Assembly (NCBI GenBank): GCA_032718475.1
Contig: JAUCBJ010008766.1
Span: 1 to 51,667 of the forward strand
Origin: Nemertoderma westbladi
Lineage: Eukaryota > Xenacoelomorpha > Nemertodermatida > Nemertodermatidae
DNA length: 51,667 nt
Direction: 5' to 3'
Part shown: positions 1 through 11,500 of the stretch, piece after piece
Position numbering within the stretch: the first letter of the stretch is position 1
Layout: every line of letters starts with the position of its first letter
Made by a program: the position numbers and the translations under genes
Notes under the pieces: generated by a model
Database searches by the model: none
Seen by the model: the letters and a program-made list of their open reading frames with translations, nothing else
Told to the model about the DNA's origin: nothing

Positions 1-128
1 ACTGGCTTCGGCTAATGTTTTTGGTTTGTTTTGTATTAAATCTTATCATCTTACAAAAGGCAGATTATCAATAAAGACATATAAATTTCGGCAGGTTAAA
101 CTGCTGAAGGTCTATAAAAGCGCGTACA
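1..128 (+). repeat. 3' end of a third BEL-family LTR (truncated by window edge)
   Basis: This segment aligns with the last part of the LTRs of both BEL elements in the window. Shared words include the stretch around GGCTAATGTTTT, AAGACATATAAA, the terminal hairpin GGCAGGTTAAACTGCT and an ending of the form AAAGCGCGnACA. It resembles the element 2 LTR more than element 1. The sequence after position 128 does not resemble either BEL leader, so this is the end of a 3' LTR or a solo LTR, not a 5' LTR. Its start and target duplication lie outside the window. Confidence 0.8.
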
Positions 129-1726
129 GCAAATACTTTCTGGTCAGGTGTCGGAAATGTAAAGCATGGAACAAATAACGCCTGTAGTTTCCTTGGTAAC
201 ATGCCAACAATAAATTAAAATCATGTTATTGGTGGTCTTTCAAAGCAATTTAACCTTCTCAGTTCTCACACATTCCCGCTTCAAACAAAACATTTGTTTT
301 TTTTTTATTTTTTTCCCTTATGAAATGCTATTATAATCCACAAAATTTTAAAATTTATCAATATTATATGTGTTAGTTTGCCTGCGTTGGTGCATGGACC
401 TGACCCGTCGTGTGTTATCGATTGCTTGTGTGATGAGAATAAAAAACGTCAGCAAGTTCTAAATTGGTAAAATTCCGAATCTAGTATAAACTGAAACCTC
501 ACTCCCCCCCCCCCACCCCCCCCCCCCCACCCCCTCCCCCCCAAGTTACTCTACCCCATCCCACAACACCCCCACACTCCACTATTTCCAGCATCTGGAT
601 ACTAGCACTACTAGCTATGCTATTGCTATAGTCCAGTGCAATGTTTTTTTCAATGTTAGTTATATCATTTACTTTATGTATGTGCATTGTACATATTTTA
701 TGGAAATAATGGAAAAGAAATTAATAATAAATTGAAATAAAACATGTACATATTGTTCTAAAATTAGGAACCTCTTGCAATTCCAATAGTTGTTGTTATG
801 GTACAGTAACGGGTATTGATGATGTTGAGAATGTGCGCGGCAGTACTCAGTTTATTATTGTTTACCTCGGATCGGGGTGGATTTGTCTAAACCCTGAGTC
901 ATAGCAAACCGTTGCAATGGCAACTGAGAATATACAATGAACTTATTTTATCACTGGTGGCACCATCCATGGTGACTAAACAACATACAAAAAATTGTGG
1001 CAATCGGTCCAGCTGTTCTTAAGATACTTTGAAACGGACAGACGGACATTTGGTTAAATGCTCTATAGATTGATAGTTATTGTTCAAAACTATTCAAATG
1101 TCCGACTACAAAATTTCGATTTGTTTTGATAAAGATTAAAAGTTTTTCTAGCAATTTCCATGGGTACAGGTTTTTTTTGACCACCCTGTAGGCCTACCTT
1201 ATTAATCTTTTTGTTAAAATAAAGAATTGTAATTACGATCAAATGTTAATTGTTTTAATTTTAAAATCACTCAATCCGTTCGGCATCTCAAAGAATTTTG
1301 TTTGGCGTATCCTACAGACATCTCTCGTTTTCTTCTACTAATATGGAATATAAGGAGCCCCTAAAGGTACCTGCCCATCCCAGCAACTGCAAAGGCGAAA
1401 ATCTGCCCAAATACTTCTGGGAGCGAATTTTGTTAATACTAATATTTGCTTGTGTTATGTGTCCGTATATTTCGTGGAGACGGATTTTATTATTTGATAC
1501 ATTGTACCATTGATTGTACCCTTGCTGTATTTTCATATAAATCTCATATTGTTCTGATCCTCCTAGGTTTATTTGCGCTCACTCTTTACGTTCGTTCGTT
1601 TAACAATCTGCTCGGGACACCGCTCTACCTAAAGTACCTACTTACACTAGATTTACAATAGATTTTACTCTGCCCTTCACTAATTATTTATATTTAAACA
1701 AACAATTAGAAGATTTGTTGTACTAG
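129..1726. other. Non-coding stretch with a poly-C tract
   Basis: I see no convincing gene. Positions 505-541 are almost pure C with single A or T interruptions, and 297-316 is T-rich. Short open frames around 1298-1661 on both strands have no recognisable motif. The segment near 1000-1060 has the look of an eroded transposon end, but nothing supports a family name. Confidence 0.5.
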
Positions 1727-3206
1727 ATCAACATGGTTACAACTACAGGTACTATATACGGGTAGTATCTCTAGCTGGATAAAACGACTACTTGATATAG
1801 ATCTATATGGCTATAACAATTAATTGTTGTAGATCTACATGGTTTTAACTGTTATTTGATGTAGCTCTCCATGGTTACAACTGTTATTTGATGTAGCTCT
1901 CCATGGTTACAACTGTTATTTGATGTAGCTCTCCATGGTTACAACTGTTATTTGATGTAGCTCTCCATGGTTACAACTGTTATTTGATGTAGCTCTCCAT
2001 GGTTACAACTGTTATTTGAATGTAGATCTCCATGGTTACAACTGTTATTTGATGTAGTTCTCCATGGTTACAACTGTTATTTGATGTAGATCTCCATGGT
2101 TACAACTGTTATTTGATGTAGTTCTACATGGTTACAACTGTTATTTGATGTAGATCTCCATGGTTACAACTGTTATTTGATGTAGTTCTACATGGTTACA
2201 ACTGTTATTTGTTGTAGCTCCCCATGGTTACAACTGTTATTTGATGGAGCTCTCCATGGTTACAACTGTTATTTGATGAGGCTCTCCATGGTTACAACTG
2301 TTATTTGATGTAGCTCCCCGTGGTTACAATTGTTATTTGATGTAGTTCTACATGGTTACAACTGTTATTTGATGTAGATCTCCATGGTTACAACTGTTAT
2401 TTGATGTAGTTCTACATGGTTACAACTGTTATTTGATGTAGATCTCCATGGTTACAACTGTTATTTGATGTAGTTCTACATGGTTACAACTGTTATTTGA
2501 TGTAGTTCTCCATGGTTACAATTGTTATTTGATGTAGTTCTACATGGTTACAACTGTTATTTGATGTAGCTCTCCATGGTTACAATTGTTATTTGATGTA
2601 GTTCTACATGGTTACAACTGTTATTTGATGTAGATCTCCATGGTTACAACTGTTATTTGATGTAGTTCTACATGGTTACAACTGTTATTTGATGTAGTTC
2701 TACATGGTTACAACTGTTATTTGATGTAGATCTACATGGTTACAACTGTTATTTGATGTAGTTCTACATGGTTACAACTGTTATTTGATGTAGATATCCA
2801 TGGTTACAACTGTTATTTGATGTAGATCTCCATGGTTACAACTGTTATTTGATGTAGATCTACATGGTTACAACTGTTATTTGATGTAGTTCTACATGGT
2901 TACAACTGTTATTTGATGTAGATCTACATGGTTACAACTGTTATTTGATGTAGATATCCATGGTTACAACTGTTATTTGATGTAGTTCTACATGGTTACA
3001 ACTGTTATTTGATGTAGTTCTACATGGTTACAACTGTTATTTGATGTAGATCTACATGGTTACAACTGTTATTTGATGTAGATCTACATGGTTACAACTG
3101 TTATTTGATGTAGATCTACATGGTTACAACTGTTATTTGATGTAGCTCTACATGGTTACAGCTATTACTTGTTGTAGTTTACATGGTTACAACTATTACT
3201 TGTGGA
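1727..3206. repeat. 32-bp minisatellite array, about 40 copies
   Basis: A 32-bp unit (core CATGGTTACAACTGTTATTT followed by GATGTAG plus a variable hexamer) repeats head to tail. Copies are regular from about 1840 to 3165 and divergent at both edges. The variable part has a few classes: AGCTCTCC, AGATCTCC, AGTTCTAC, AGATCTAC and AGATATCC. The first block is a run of AGCTCTCC units. Later parts alternate AGATCTCC and AGTTCTAC, giving a short 64-bp higher-order repeat. The period is not a multiple of three, so the array is not coding. Confidence 0.95.
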
Positions 3207-4068
3207 CATATTTTGTTACAAAACAATTTCAGGCAATGCAATACCATTTCATATGTCAATGCAATACCTTGTCATTGTTTAGGAACTTCTCAAAGTGGGC
3301 CTACCAACCGTTGAGGCGTTCGGCTGGAGATTCAGCCTTAACCTTGGTGGTTGGTTGGGTTTTCCTCCAAGTCGGCAGGTTTATCGATTACCATGACTGG
3401 GATAATTGCCTACTGTCATCGCCACTGTTAACCCTTTCGGTACCTAACTGGAAATTATTCAAATCCCCAAATGCCCAAGTCTAATTCATGAATTTCTGAA
3501 GTCTGTCTGTCTTTCTGTCAGTTTGTCTGACAAGACTTTAGAAATAATAAAATCTACTAACATTCTCACTATAGGGGTTTTCCTGGTAAAGGATTTAATT
3601 TCCGCTGTCAGTTTTCACTTTTGACCCTATCCAGACTGTTTGTCGGTCTGTCTGTCGGTCTGCCAGGAATCGCATTAGCTAATTAAAATTATCGCTAAGG
3701 GGCTCTATGAAGGCAGTAGCCCTCACAGTGATCTGCCGCCTCAGAGGAAAGGGACTCATTATGGTGATGCTTTTTTGCCGAGTCAGTTCTCGGGGCAAAT
3801 ACTGCACCCATGTTTGCCATTCCACAGGGTGGGTGTCGCAGTAGTATCAGATGAGGCCCACCACCCATACCTTCTCTGAAGCACATGACCCACCAATGGC
3901 TATGTAGCTCATCTGCAGGGCCATGCCTTGTATATTGGTAGATTGTCACCCGCTGGTCAGGCCATATACCCCCACACAGCCGAGTATATGGGTCCTTAAC
4001 CCAGTACAAAGTGGATCCCATAGTTACACATTATGCCCTTAGTAAGAGGGTCTATGCAGCCGCAGCCT
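3207..4068. repeat. Segment interrupting the minisatellite, with a dispersed CTGT-rich repeat
   Basis: This unrelated stretch separates the main minisatellite from a lone degenerate unit at 4069-4105. Positions 3565-3665 (ATAGGGGTTTTCCTGG, then a TTTCCGCTGTCAG-like part, then CTGTCTGTC-rich sequence) match one unit of the approximately 145-bp tandem repeat at 34147-34560. No transposase or reverse transcriptase motif is visible. It may be an insertion, but no clean target duplication could be fixed by eye. Confidence 0.5.
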
Positions 4069-4105
4069 TGCTGTAGTTCTACATTGGTACAACTATTATT
4101 TGTTA
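4069..4105. repeat. Isolated degenerate minisatellite unit
   Basis: TGTAGTTCTACATTGGTACA followed by ACTATTATTTG is one diverged 32-bp unit of the array that ends near 3206. It shows that the intervening 860 bp splits the array or that an outlying copy survived. Confidence 0.75.
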
Positions 4106-4220
4106 TTATAGATTTGGATTACAAACCAGAGAAGCAACATCGGAGAAGGAAAAGACGCAATGGTGATGACTATGTTTTAGAAACGAAAGAAATCTGCGAA
4201 CGGGAATCTATTTACAGCTG

Positions 4221-4348
4221 ATCCAATGGAAATCAGTGTACACTTCATCCAATGGGAATCTGTGTACACTTCATCCAATGGGAATCGGTGAACAGTTCAC
4301 CCAATGGGAATCGGTTTACAATTCATCCAATGGGAATCGGTGTACAGC
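4221..4348. repeat. 26-bp tandem repeat, five copies
   Basis: The unit TCCAATGGGAATCGG plus GTACA(C/G)TTCA-like sequence repeats about five times with point differences. It is distinct from the 32-bp minisatellite upstream. No coding content. Confidence 0.85.
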
Positions 4349-5027
4349 GGATATATTTGTCCCATATCAACACATAATTTAACAGCAGTTGAAGTACAAT
4401 GTTCCTTACTCGTGTTGGTCGATTTCTAAATGGAAATGTTGTCAAAAGTTAATAATATCAATCAGTGCCATGTTAAATATAGAGAGATCTTAGGCCTATC
4501 TTAACTGTAAAACACAATCTTTGTCTGTAGATATTTTTCATGTTTGTGAAATTTACACAGTTTCAGGCCAACGCGATTATTTTCGTTTCATAGGGATAAA
4601 AAATACCGACGCAATGGCGGTCCTAAAAGAGAGATCTTATACTGTACAGGTACTGTAGTAAATGTCTCAAAATTTACACATTAGTATTTTGATATCTTTG
4701 GAAATTGTTGGTGAAATTTAAAACGGTTTTCAGATTCGGAATCTGCAGATGAAGACATTTCTAATGATATCCAGATTACATTCAAAAGACGGAAAATAAA
4801 GCCGACTGAGGTGGCTAAATATAGCCAAAGAGACGATTTTTAACGGCTTGTGATATCGAAATAGGGGAAATAAACTGTAGCTCATAAATAGCAGCAGTAT
4901 GAAAAATTATCGAACTATCATCATACCAAATTTCGTAGCATATCATGATTTGAATAAATTAGGGGGGTGGGGGGCAGGGGATTCGACCTCCTAAAAATGG
5001 TTGTTGTATTCTATTAAGGGAGAGAGA
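4349..5027. repeat. Non-coding; old copy of the foldback family at 25746-26821
   Basis: From about 4660 to 5020 the sequence aligns with the right arm of the foldback element at 25746-26821. Shared words are ATCATCATACCAAATTTCGT, the G-rich run after AAATTAGGG, and CCTAAAAATGGTTGTTGTAT. This copy is more diverged, lacks a clear partner arm and has its own spacer, so it is an old fragment. Positions 4349-4660 hold nothing I recognise. Confidence 0.7.
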
Positions 5028-5054
5028 TTTTTATCTTTTTTTTTTAAATCCACC

Positions 5055-6254
5055 TGTAAAAGCTTTTGTGGGATAACTGATTCGTTTGCTTTGCTAACCA
5101 GTTCCCCCCCGGTCGCTAGAATACTCTAAAGGGGATCTATAGTTAAAATAGTGCAAGCTACCAGCTTATTGGCTGATTTGCTGTGCGCAGGTATCTGGGC
5201 TCTGTTTAATCGGCCAACCAGCCTAGGAAGGTTGCGTCATAGCCTTGTTTTTGTATCTCCCAATAGAATTTGAGTTAGCCTTGATTTTGACCTATCACAG
5301 AGCTACTGAACTGAAATTTTCCTATCTCACTGCTCTTTCTCTGTGTTGAACGGGAGCTTCGTGGAATAAGGGTAGTTGGTATCCTCGTATAGAGAGTAGT
5401 CACGAGTTTTTCAAAGCCACGAAAGAACGGCTTTGTAGTGTTTTGTGCTTTCTGCTTTTTAGCTCAACACTAGTAGGTTTAATTATAAGGACATATATCC
5501 TTTAACTCGCAACGGCTTTAATCTGCTGACACACGGCTTTTAATAACTGCTGAAACTGCTAAAAATTACCTGCTCAATCAATACTGTATACTGCTATTTG
5601 TTGTCGGTTATTCATTATATTTGTTGATGAATTATTATATTGGAATAACGAGAAATAACCCCGAAAACCCAATATTCTTGATATACCGAAGGTAAGAGAG
5701 AAAGGTTACCAATAACGATTGTGACTTATGTTAAAGTGGTTTGAAGTGAATCTAATGTTATTTGATAGACCCTACATGAGTCAGTCTGTGTTCCTTTTAT
5801 ATGTGACTAAAATCAGTGAAGATTGGCAGATTAGTGTGCAGTATTGTGCAGCATTGTGTATGAGTGAGTCTGTTAAAGAAGCATTTCCTAAAGAATGCGC
5901 CATATATGTGAATTATAATTAAGCCATATCGTTGTGAGTAGTTTAAGTCATAACTCTGTTTATATAGATAAAGCGCCACGTCCTAAAGGAACTGTTAATA
6001 TTCCCGAAGGTGAATAATATTGTCAGAGATTATATAATACTGTCAGTCGAATAATACATTAGGCTTACATAGCAATAAAATTAAACCGTCGAACCCAATC
6101 TCCCGGGAATATCCAGCGGGTGAATGATCGCGCACAGATTGGTTTCGACTAGTGTAGTGAATCAAATACTTGTCATAGGCTAAAAAGCGATTTAATATCT
6201 AGAAGACATCTTAATTTGGCGGGTTAAACTGCCAAAGGTCTGAAAGCGCGAACA
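5055..6254 (+). repeat. 5' LTR of BEL element 1
   Basis: It begins TGTAAAAGCTTTTGTGGG and ends GCGCGAACA. It contains an AATAAA (6074-6079) near its 3' part, a possible polyadenylation signal. AAGGTAAGAG near 5688 looks like a splice donor. Near the end lies a hairpin (GGCGG, loop, CTGCC). A 64-codon open frame at 5728-5922 is shared only with the partner LTR and broken in element 2, so I treat it as non-coding. Confidence 0.95.
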
Positions 6255-6271
6255 TTAAAGGATATAGCTTC

Positions 6272-6292
6272 TTTATTGCAGTAAGCAATAAA
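6272..6292 (+). promoter_or_regulatory. LTR-proximal hairpin in the leader
   Basis: TTTATTGC - AGTAA - GCAATAAA forms an 8-bp perfect stem with a 5-nt loop. Element 2 carries the equivalent hairpin twice (37019-37039 and 37103-37123) as CTTATTGC - AGTAG - GCAATAAG. The outermost pair is changed on both sides (T-A to C-G), which points to selection for the structure. It may act in dimerisation, packaging or priming. Confidence 0.6.
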
Positions 6293-8134
6293 GTTGAAAG
6301 TACCGGTCAACCGGTAAACCTGAAAGGTACATCTGTAGGTCAGTAGGCCCAACTGCCAGAACCGGTACTGCCGTAGGTCCGTAGGTCCAACTGCCAGAAC
6401 CGGTACTTCTGTAGGTCCGTAGGCCTAACTGTCCTAACCGGTACTTCCCGTATAAGTACATTAGTATTATTCGATTTTGATAGTTATATACCGGTAGGCC
6501 TTAATAATTAATCAGGGACTGCAGCCCTGGTTTTTTATTGAGATTTTTACTTATTTCTGTCAAGTTTTATTTGTTTGTAGGCCAGTATTGAACAGAAGGC
6601 GTGTAAGCCTGATCAGATTGTACAGACAATTTGTAGGCTGAGCTGTTGTCTGATTGCTGTTAAGTCTGAACGGATTGCAGTGTGTGTAGATCACCTGTCC
6701 GATAAAGAACGGTTAGGAAGTAGGGGCAGCGAATGCTGTAAGGTAAACCCCCAATTAAAGAATAAGTCGTACTACTGGGTTAGAACGCATACTACCTAAT
6801 TATTTCGGAGTCTGCATGTCCTGTAGTTTATTTAGGCTTGAGAGTATTCTGCCATCGTTTAGTCTGTACTTTGTTTGTGTAAGTCTGTACGGGTAGCGTA
6901 TAATTTTATTTAGATAATTTGTAGGCTGGATAGTTGTCTGGCTGTTATTAGGTCTGAACGGATTGCAGCGTGTGTAGATCACTTGTCCGATAAAGAACGG
7001 TTAGGAAGTAGGGGCAGCGAACGCTGTAAGGTAAACCCCCAATTAAAGAATAAGTCGTACTACTGGGTTAGAACGCATACTACCTAATTATTTCGGAGTC
7101 TGCATATACCGTAGTTTGTTTAGGCTTGATGGTAGTCTGTCAGTGTTCGGTCTGCATTTTGTTTGAGTAGTTTGTACGCGTAGCGTAATATTTATTATTC
7201 AGAGTTTATGCGATTATTCGCAACATTCATTCCCCAAGTTTGTTCCTACAGTAATTGTGTTTGTTATACATACCGCTATAGTTAAATTAACCCCGGTACT
7301 ACACGGGCTGCTTGGCGTAGGTAAAGACTGGTGATTTTGTGCATCGGTCACTCCAGCAGATGCCGTGGTTCTTTTAGCTGTTCAAGTATATTTAACTACT
7401 GATTATATGTTGTACAAGTACTCGTACCTAATTTAGGGTTTAGTGTACAGTACTTTCCGAAGTAATTAGTGTAGACATTATATTTGTGTTGTAAAGTGGT
7501 TGATAGGCACGTTCGATTAGCTCTATTAACTTCTAGGTAGGAACACTCCGTGATACATAACGTAGTACCTATAGCGATACGGCTATAGGTCGTCAGGCGG
7601 TGGTATTTTCCTATCTGGACAACGCAGTGTATTTACTACTACTTATTATTTCAAATACCGTAGTACCCTGTCCGTTGTAATAACCAGATTTCTAACCCTT
7701 TGTTAGGCTGGTTTGTAGACTTCTTGTAAAATTACCCTAAAAATTCGTATTTTGTGTTTTTTGTAAATTTTTGTGTTTATTTAGAGATTGTAATCTCAAC
7801 CCGAATTGTACGTAATTTGTAGTATTAAGTAACTTAGGTAAATTAGAATTATTTGTTTTAGTGTCTTATAAGTAACACTTCATTGAAAGCGCACCGCTTT
7901 GTGTAGTGATTACCCCCCAGAAATAATAACATTTATTTCAAACATTGACAAAACCCATTAAAACGGGTATATATATATTATAAATCAAATCTAACGATTT
8001 ATAAATAGTAGGCCTACCATACAACCATTAGGTCTCAATATCAGTTGGATTACTGCTCAAATAACGGAAGTAAAGTAAGTAAAGTAATCAAGTAACCCTA
8101 AAATACAGAAATTCAATTATTTAAAATAATTGAT

Positions 8135-8385
8135 ATACCGGTATTTACGATAGGCCTATTATCTTTATTTCTATAAATTTAGGCTGAAATTATACCGGTA
8201 CTTATAATTAATTCTAGTCCAGAATTATATATACTACAAACTGTAAACTGTATACCGGTATTCCCGATAGGCCTATTATATATTTATATATATTTGTGCT
8301 AAAATTATACCGGTATTCTGTGATAAACCTAGTCTGTAATAATACTTATATAGTTATATATACCATAAGCATACCGGTGTTCTAA
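8135..8385. repeat. Five-unit palindromic TACCGG array at the end of the leader
   Basis: Copies of (A/T)TACCGGT(A/G) lie near 8135, 8192, 8252, 8307 and 8371, spaced 55-64 bp. Several are followed by GATAGGCCTATTAT and TATATA tracts. The same five-unit array is in element 2 (about 38885-39125). It ends about 130 bp before the gag start codon. TACCGGTA also occurs elsewhere in this window, so the word alone is not specific; the regular spacing is what stands out. Confidence 0.75.
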
Positions 8386-8517
8386 TATATTATATATATA
8401 TCCTACTACACTGAGTAGCAGTATCGGTAATTAATTACTAGGCTAGCAGTTAATACTGAGTTACTAGACTTGCTCAGACTGTAATACAGCAGTAGACATT
8501 CAACGGTATACATAGAC

Positions 8518-11500
8518 ATGTCTGATACTAAGCAGAACCTGTCAGACAGTTTATTAGATGTAACTATCTGCGACTCAGATAGAGACGTAGAACCGTCTGG
8601 TCGTAAGTTCAGTTCACCTCCCACTGTGAGGAAAGTCATCCCTCCAGTAGTAATAAAAGAACCTAGGCTGGTCCAACATCGTAGGTCTATCATAGGCACT
8701 CGAGCTCAGGTCAAACGAGACCAAGAAGCAGCGGAACAGCAACAACCCGCGAGCCAAGAACTTACTTCTCAACGGCCCGATAGCTCCAGTAGTGAAGATA
8801 CGGTAGAACTGACACCCGAACGCGGAGCAAGGATGATAGATGAGGCTTATTCAGATCCCCTTCTCATCCTTCCTGCAGCCGTACTCACTAGGTTATTGAT
8901 CGCTGTGGAAGAACACCAGATCGATTGGGCGAGAAGCCAGCGTTCAACTAGAGATAGTTATGCGGGATACACGAGTGAAGAACTGAAGTCTATTGTCGAG
9001 TCGCAATGGAACTTCCCCGGACCCGGACTTCCGTTTGATTTATCAGAAGCTGCCTGGGAAGACATACACCGGATGGGAGTAGCCAAGGAAACCATCGATC
9101 CTGCTGTGTGTAAGAGGTCCGCAGCCGGATACGCACAGGGATTCTTCAGCTCTATAGAGCGATTAAAAGAACAACTGTTTCATCAACCTCAAGGACCTCA
9201 AGAGCAGGGATTGCTGCTTTATCAAGTTAGAGAAAGAATTCTACGAATCAGGCTAATCTTATCGGCCTTTGAGGAGGCTTCTAAACGAAGACAAGACACG
9301 TCGTTGCAAGTCGCCGTCAAGACTTGGTTTCAAAGGGTGAATCTCCAGGTTCAAGGAACTGCTCAGTGGAAAGCTCAGCTAGAGGAGCGATCAACCCATG
9401 GAGAATCAACAGACGCTACTTTTTCCCAAGTGGAAAGTGAAGCGACGGCAGAGAAACCGCATAAGAGGGATGCCATTGACATCTATCTGTCAGACTATCA
9501 ACGTTTTTTAGGTGATGACGAGTTGAGGAGAAGGTTAGAGGGACTTAGCCCTAATAGTGAAGGAACCAAGCTTGTGTTGGATGCCATCGATGTGGAAATG
9601 AGGGCTGCGAATCAGGCTAAATTTGATGAACAACTCCGCATCACACGAGTCCAAGAAGAACAAGTAAAGAAAAAACGTATAGAAGACAGAAAGAAAGCAG
9701 CAGTGGTAGCTGCAGAAGCAGAAAGAAAGGCGGCAGCGGCCAAGGCAAAAGCGGCAGAGGCAGCGGCCAAGGCAAAAGCGGCAGAGGCAGCGGCAGAGGC
9801 AAAAGCGGCCGAGGCAGCGGCAGAGGCAGCGGCAGAGGCAAAAGTGGCAGAAGCAGAACGGAAAGCGGCTGAAGAAACCACCCAATTAGAATTGGAAAAC
9901 ATTCAGGAGAATCAAGACTGCATAAATAAACAGTTAGCAGCTAGTAATATGCAGATGATGAATCGATCTACTCCCAAAAGACAGGGATATACATCATCTG
10001 AGGAAGGCGATACCACCGATACTGAAGGCAAGGGAAATAGATCTCGTCTAAGTAGACGTAAAAGAACATTCCACCGTCAGAAATTGCCTGATTTGCCTCC
10101 AGCTGTTAGAAGGCAACTAAATAACACCAACTTAGGTAGTACAGAGCCCACAGACCAAATAATTAAAATAGAAAGACACCCTACTATAGTAGATGAGCCT
10201 GAAATAATTAGGCCTGTTCTTGAAATCACCCCTTCGGTGATAGACACACCTGTGCTCCCTGAAACTACTTCTAAATTCCCTCTGCATAGCACTAAGCTAC
10301 CTGTGCCCCGTAGAACTGCCCAGGAAACAGTTCAGGTCCTGGACCCCGAGCGAAATATTCCTGATTTGTCGCCCGTTGTCCCTCGTCCGCCCGCTACAAC
10401 GTTGGCGACTCCCGCTTCGGCGGTCGAATGGGTGGACGAGAGACGGCGGGGGATGGATCTCCTGCTCGGGCAGATGCAGGAGACTGTTCAGCAATTTAAG
10501 GGCACAGTAAGGGAAAGTAGGCTAGAGTTGCAAGAAGTGCAGCAAAGTATCGCGCTAGAACGCGATAAATTAGTAAATACCCAAAAGGGTATACCACCAC
10601 CCTCTGTAACAATGTGTCAACCTGTTAGGTCTGAAGTATCGCATGCGCAAGGTGTGGAGCCTACACGCATCTATACTGCTAGCGAAGTAGAAACTCCTAT
10701 AGTGAACCCTATTAAGGGTAATTATAGACCTGTTGATAATGATATTCCATATAGAACTGATCATAATCCGAGAAATTTATATACCGATAACTCGATATTA
10801 AATAACACGATGGCCCAAGAAAGTTTTACGCGTCAAATGGCTAGAACCGAAGCCCGGCAAGCGGTGAAGGTGGGAGAGATCGTCAAGTTCAATGGAGATG
10901 AGATGAAATGGTTACCTTTTAATGAATATTACAAAGATAACATACAGAACTCTGTACTATCTAATGGAGAGAAACTTAGATTCCTCATCGAGTGCTTGGA
11001 AGGATCTCCCAAGTTAATGGCGTTAAAGTTTATTGGACATCCAGACGGATTAAGACAAGTTTGGGACACACTAAACATCAGGTATGGTAATAGGAATAAT
11101 ATCGCTAAGTATTTATATGCAAAATTAGTAGCGCCCAGAAAGTTCATCAGCAGTGGGATAATAGAGTTTTCCGATGAGATTCAAGAGATCTGTAGACAAT
11201 TAGATTGGTTAGGTAAGTCTCACGAATACCAAAGTTCTATGGTCATTGGAGCTGTGGCTTCTACTTTACCGAAAGGTGGGGTAGGCACACGCTGGGATAA
11301 GAAAGTACTATATATGATGGAACAACAACGACGAGACCCTACCATGGCTGATCTCATGTCATTCCTAGATGGAGAAGTGAAATTACAGCTCCTGAAACTG
11401 TCTAGAGAGAAGACACCGGAAAACAAGGTAAGTGAAAAACCCGTCTCTAGGAGAAAGGTAACACCAGTGTGTTATACAGACGACGGCGAAAGCCAGACTT

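Larger units (their letters stand above)
6255..8517 (+). promoter_or_regulatory. Untranslated leader of BEL element 1
   Basis: This 2.26-kb leader carries no ORF. In order it holds: an 8-bp hairpin 18 nt after the LTR (6272-6292); about three ~45-bp repeats with ACCGGTAC (6325-6450); two tandem units of 287 bp (about 6624-7198) that include AAAGAACGGTTAGGAAGTAG; and five ~58-bp units centred on TACCGG (8135-8385). I could not find a primer binding site complementary to a tRNA 3' end next to the LTR. Element 2 has the same architecture, so the repeats are probably functional (packaging, translation or transcription), though this is inference. Confidence 0.75.

Noticed and set aside
1298-1661. 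Overlapping short ORFs on both strands
   Set aside because: No motif, conflicting frames and length expected by chance.
1727-3206. CRISPR-like array of 32-bp repeats
   Set aside because: Units are contiguous without unique spacers and the context is an animal genome; it is a minisatellite.
3695-4021. 108-codon minus-strand ORF
   Set aside because: No recognisable domain; lies in the segment that interrupts the minisatellite and could be chance.
5728-5922. 64-codon ORF in the LTR of element 1 (also 22520-22714)
   Set aside because: It is repeated only because LTRs are duplicated; the equivalent frame is broken in element 2 and shows no motif.
9535-9902. Three antisense ORFs rich in Ala, Leu or Cys
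   Set aside because: They are reverse-strand shadows of the low-complexity coiled-coil codons of Gag; the sense frame has clear homology to element 2.
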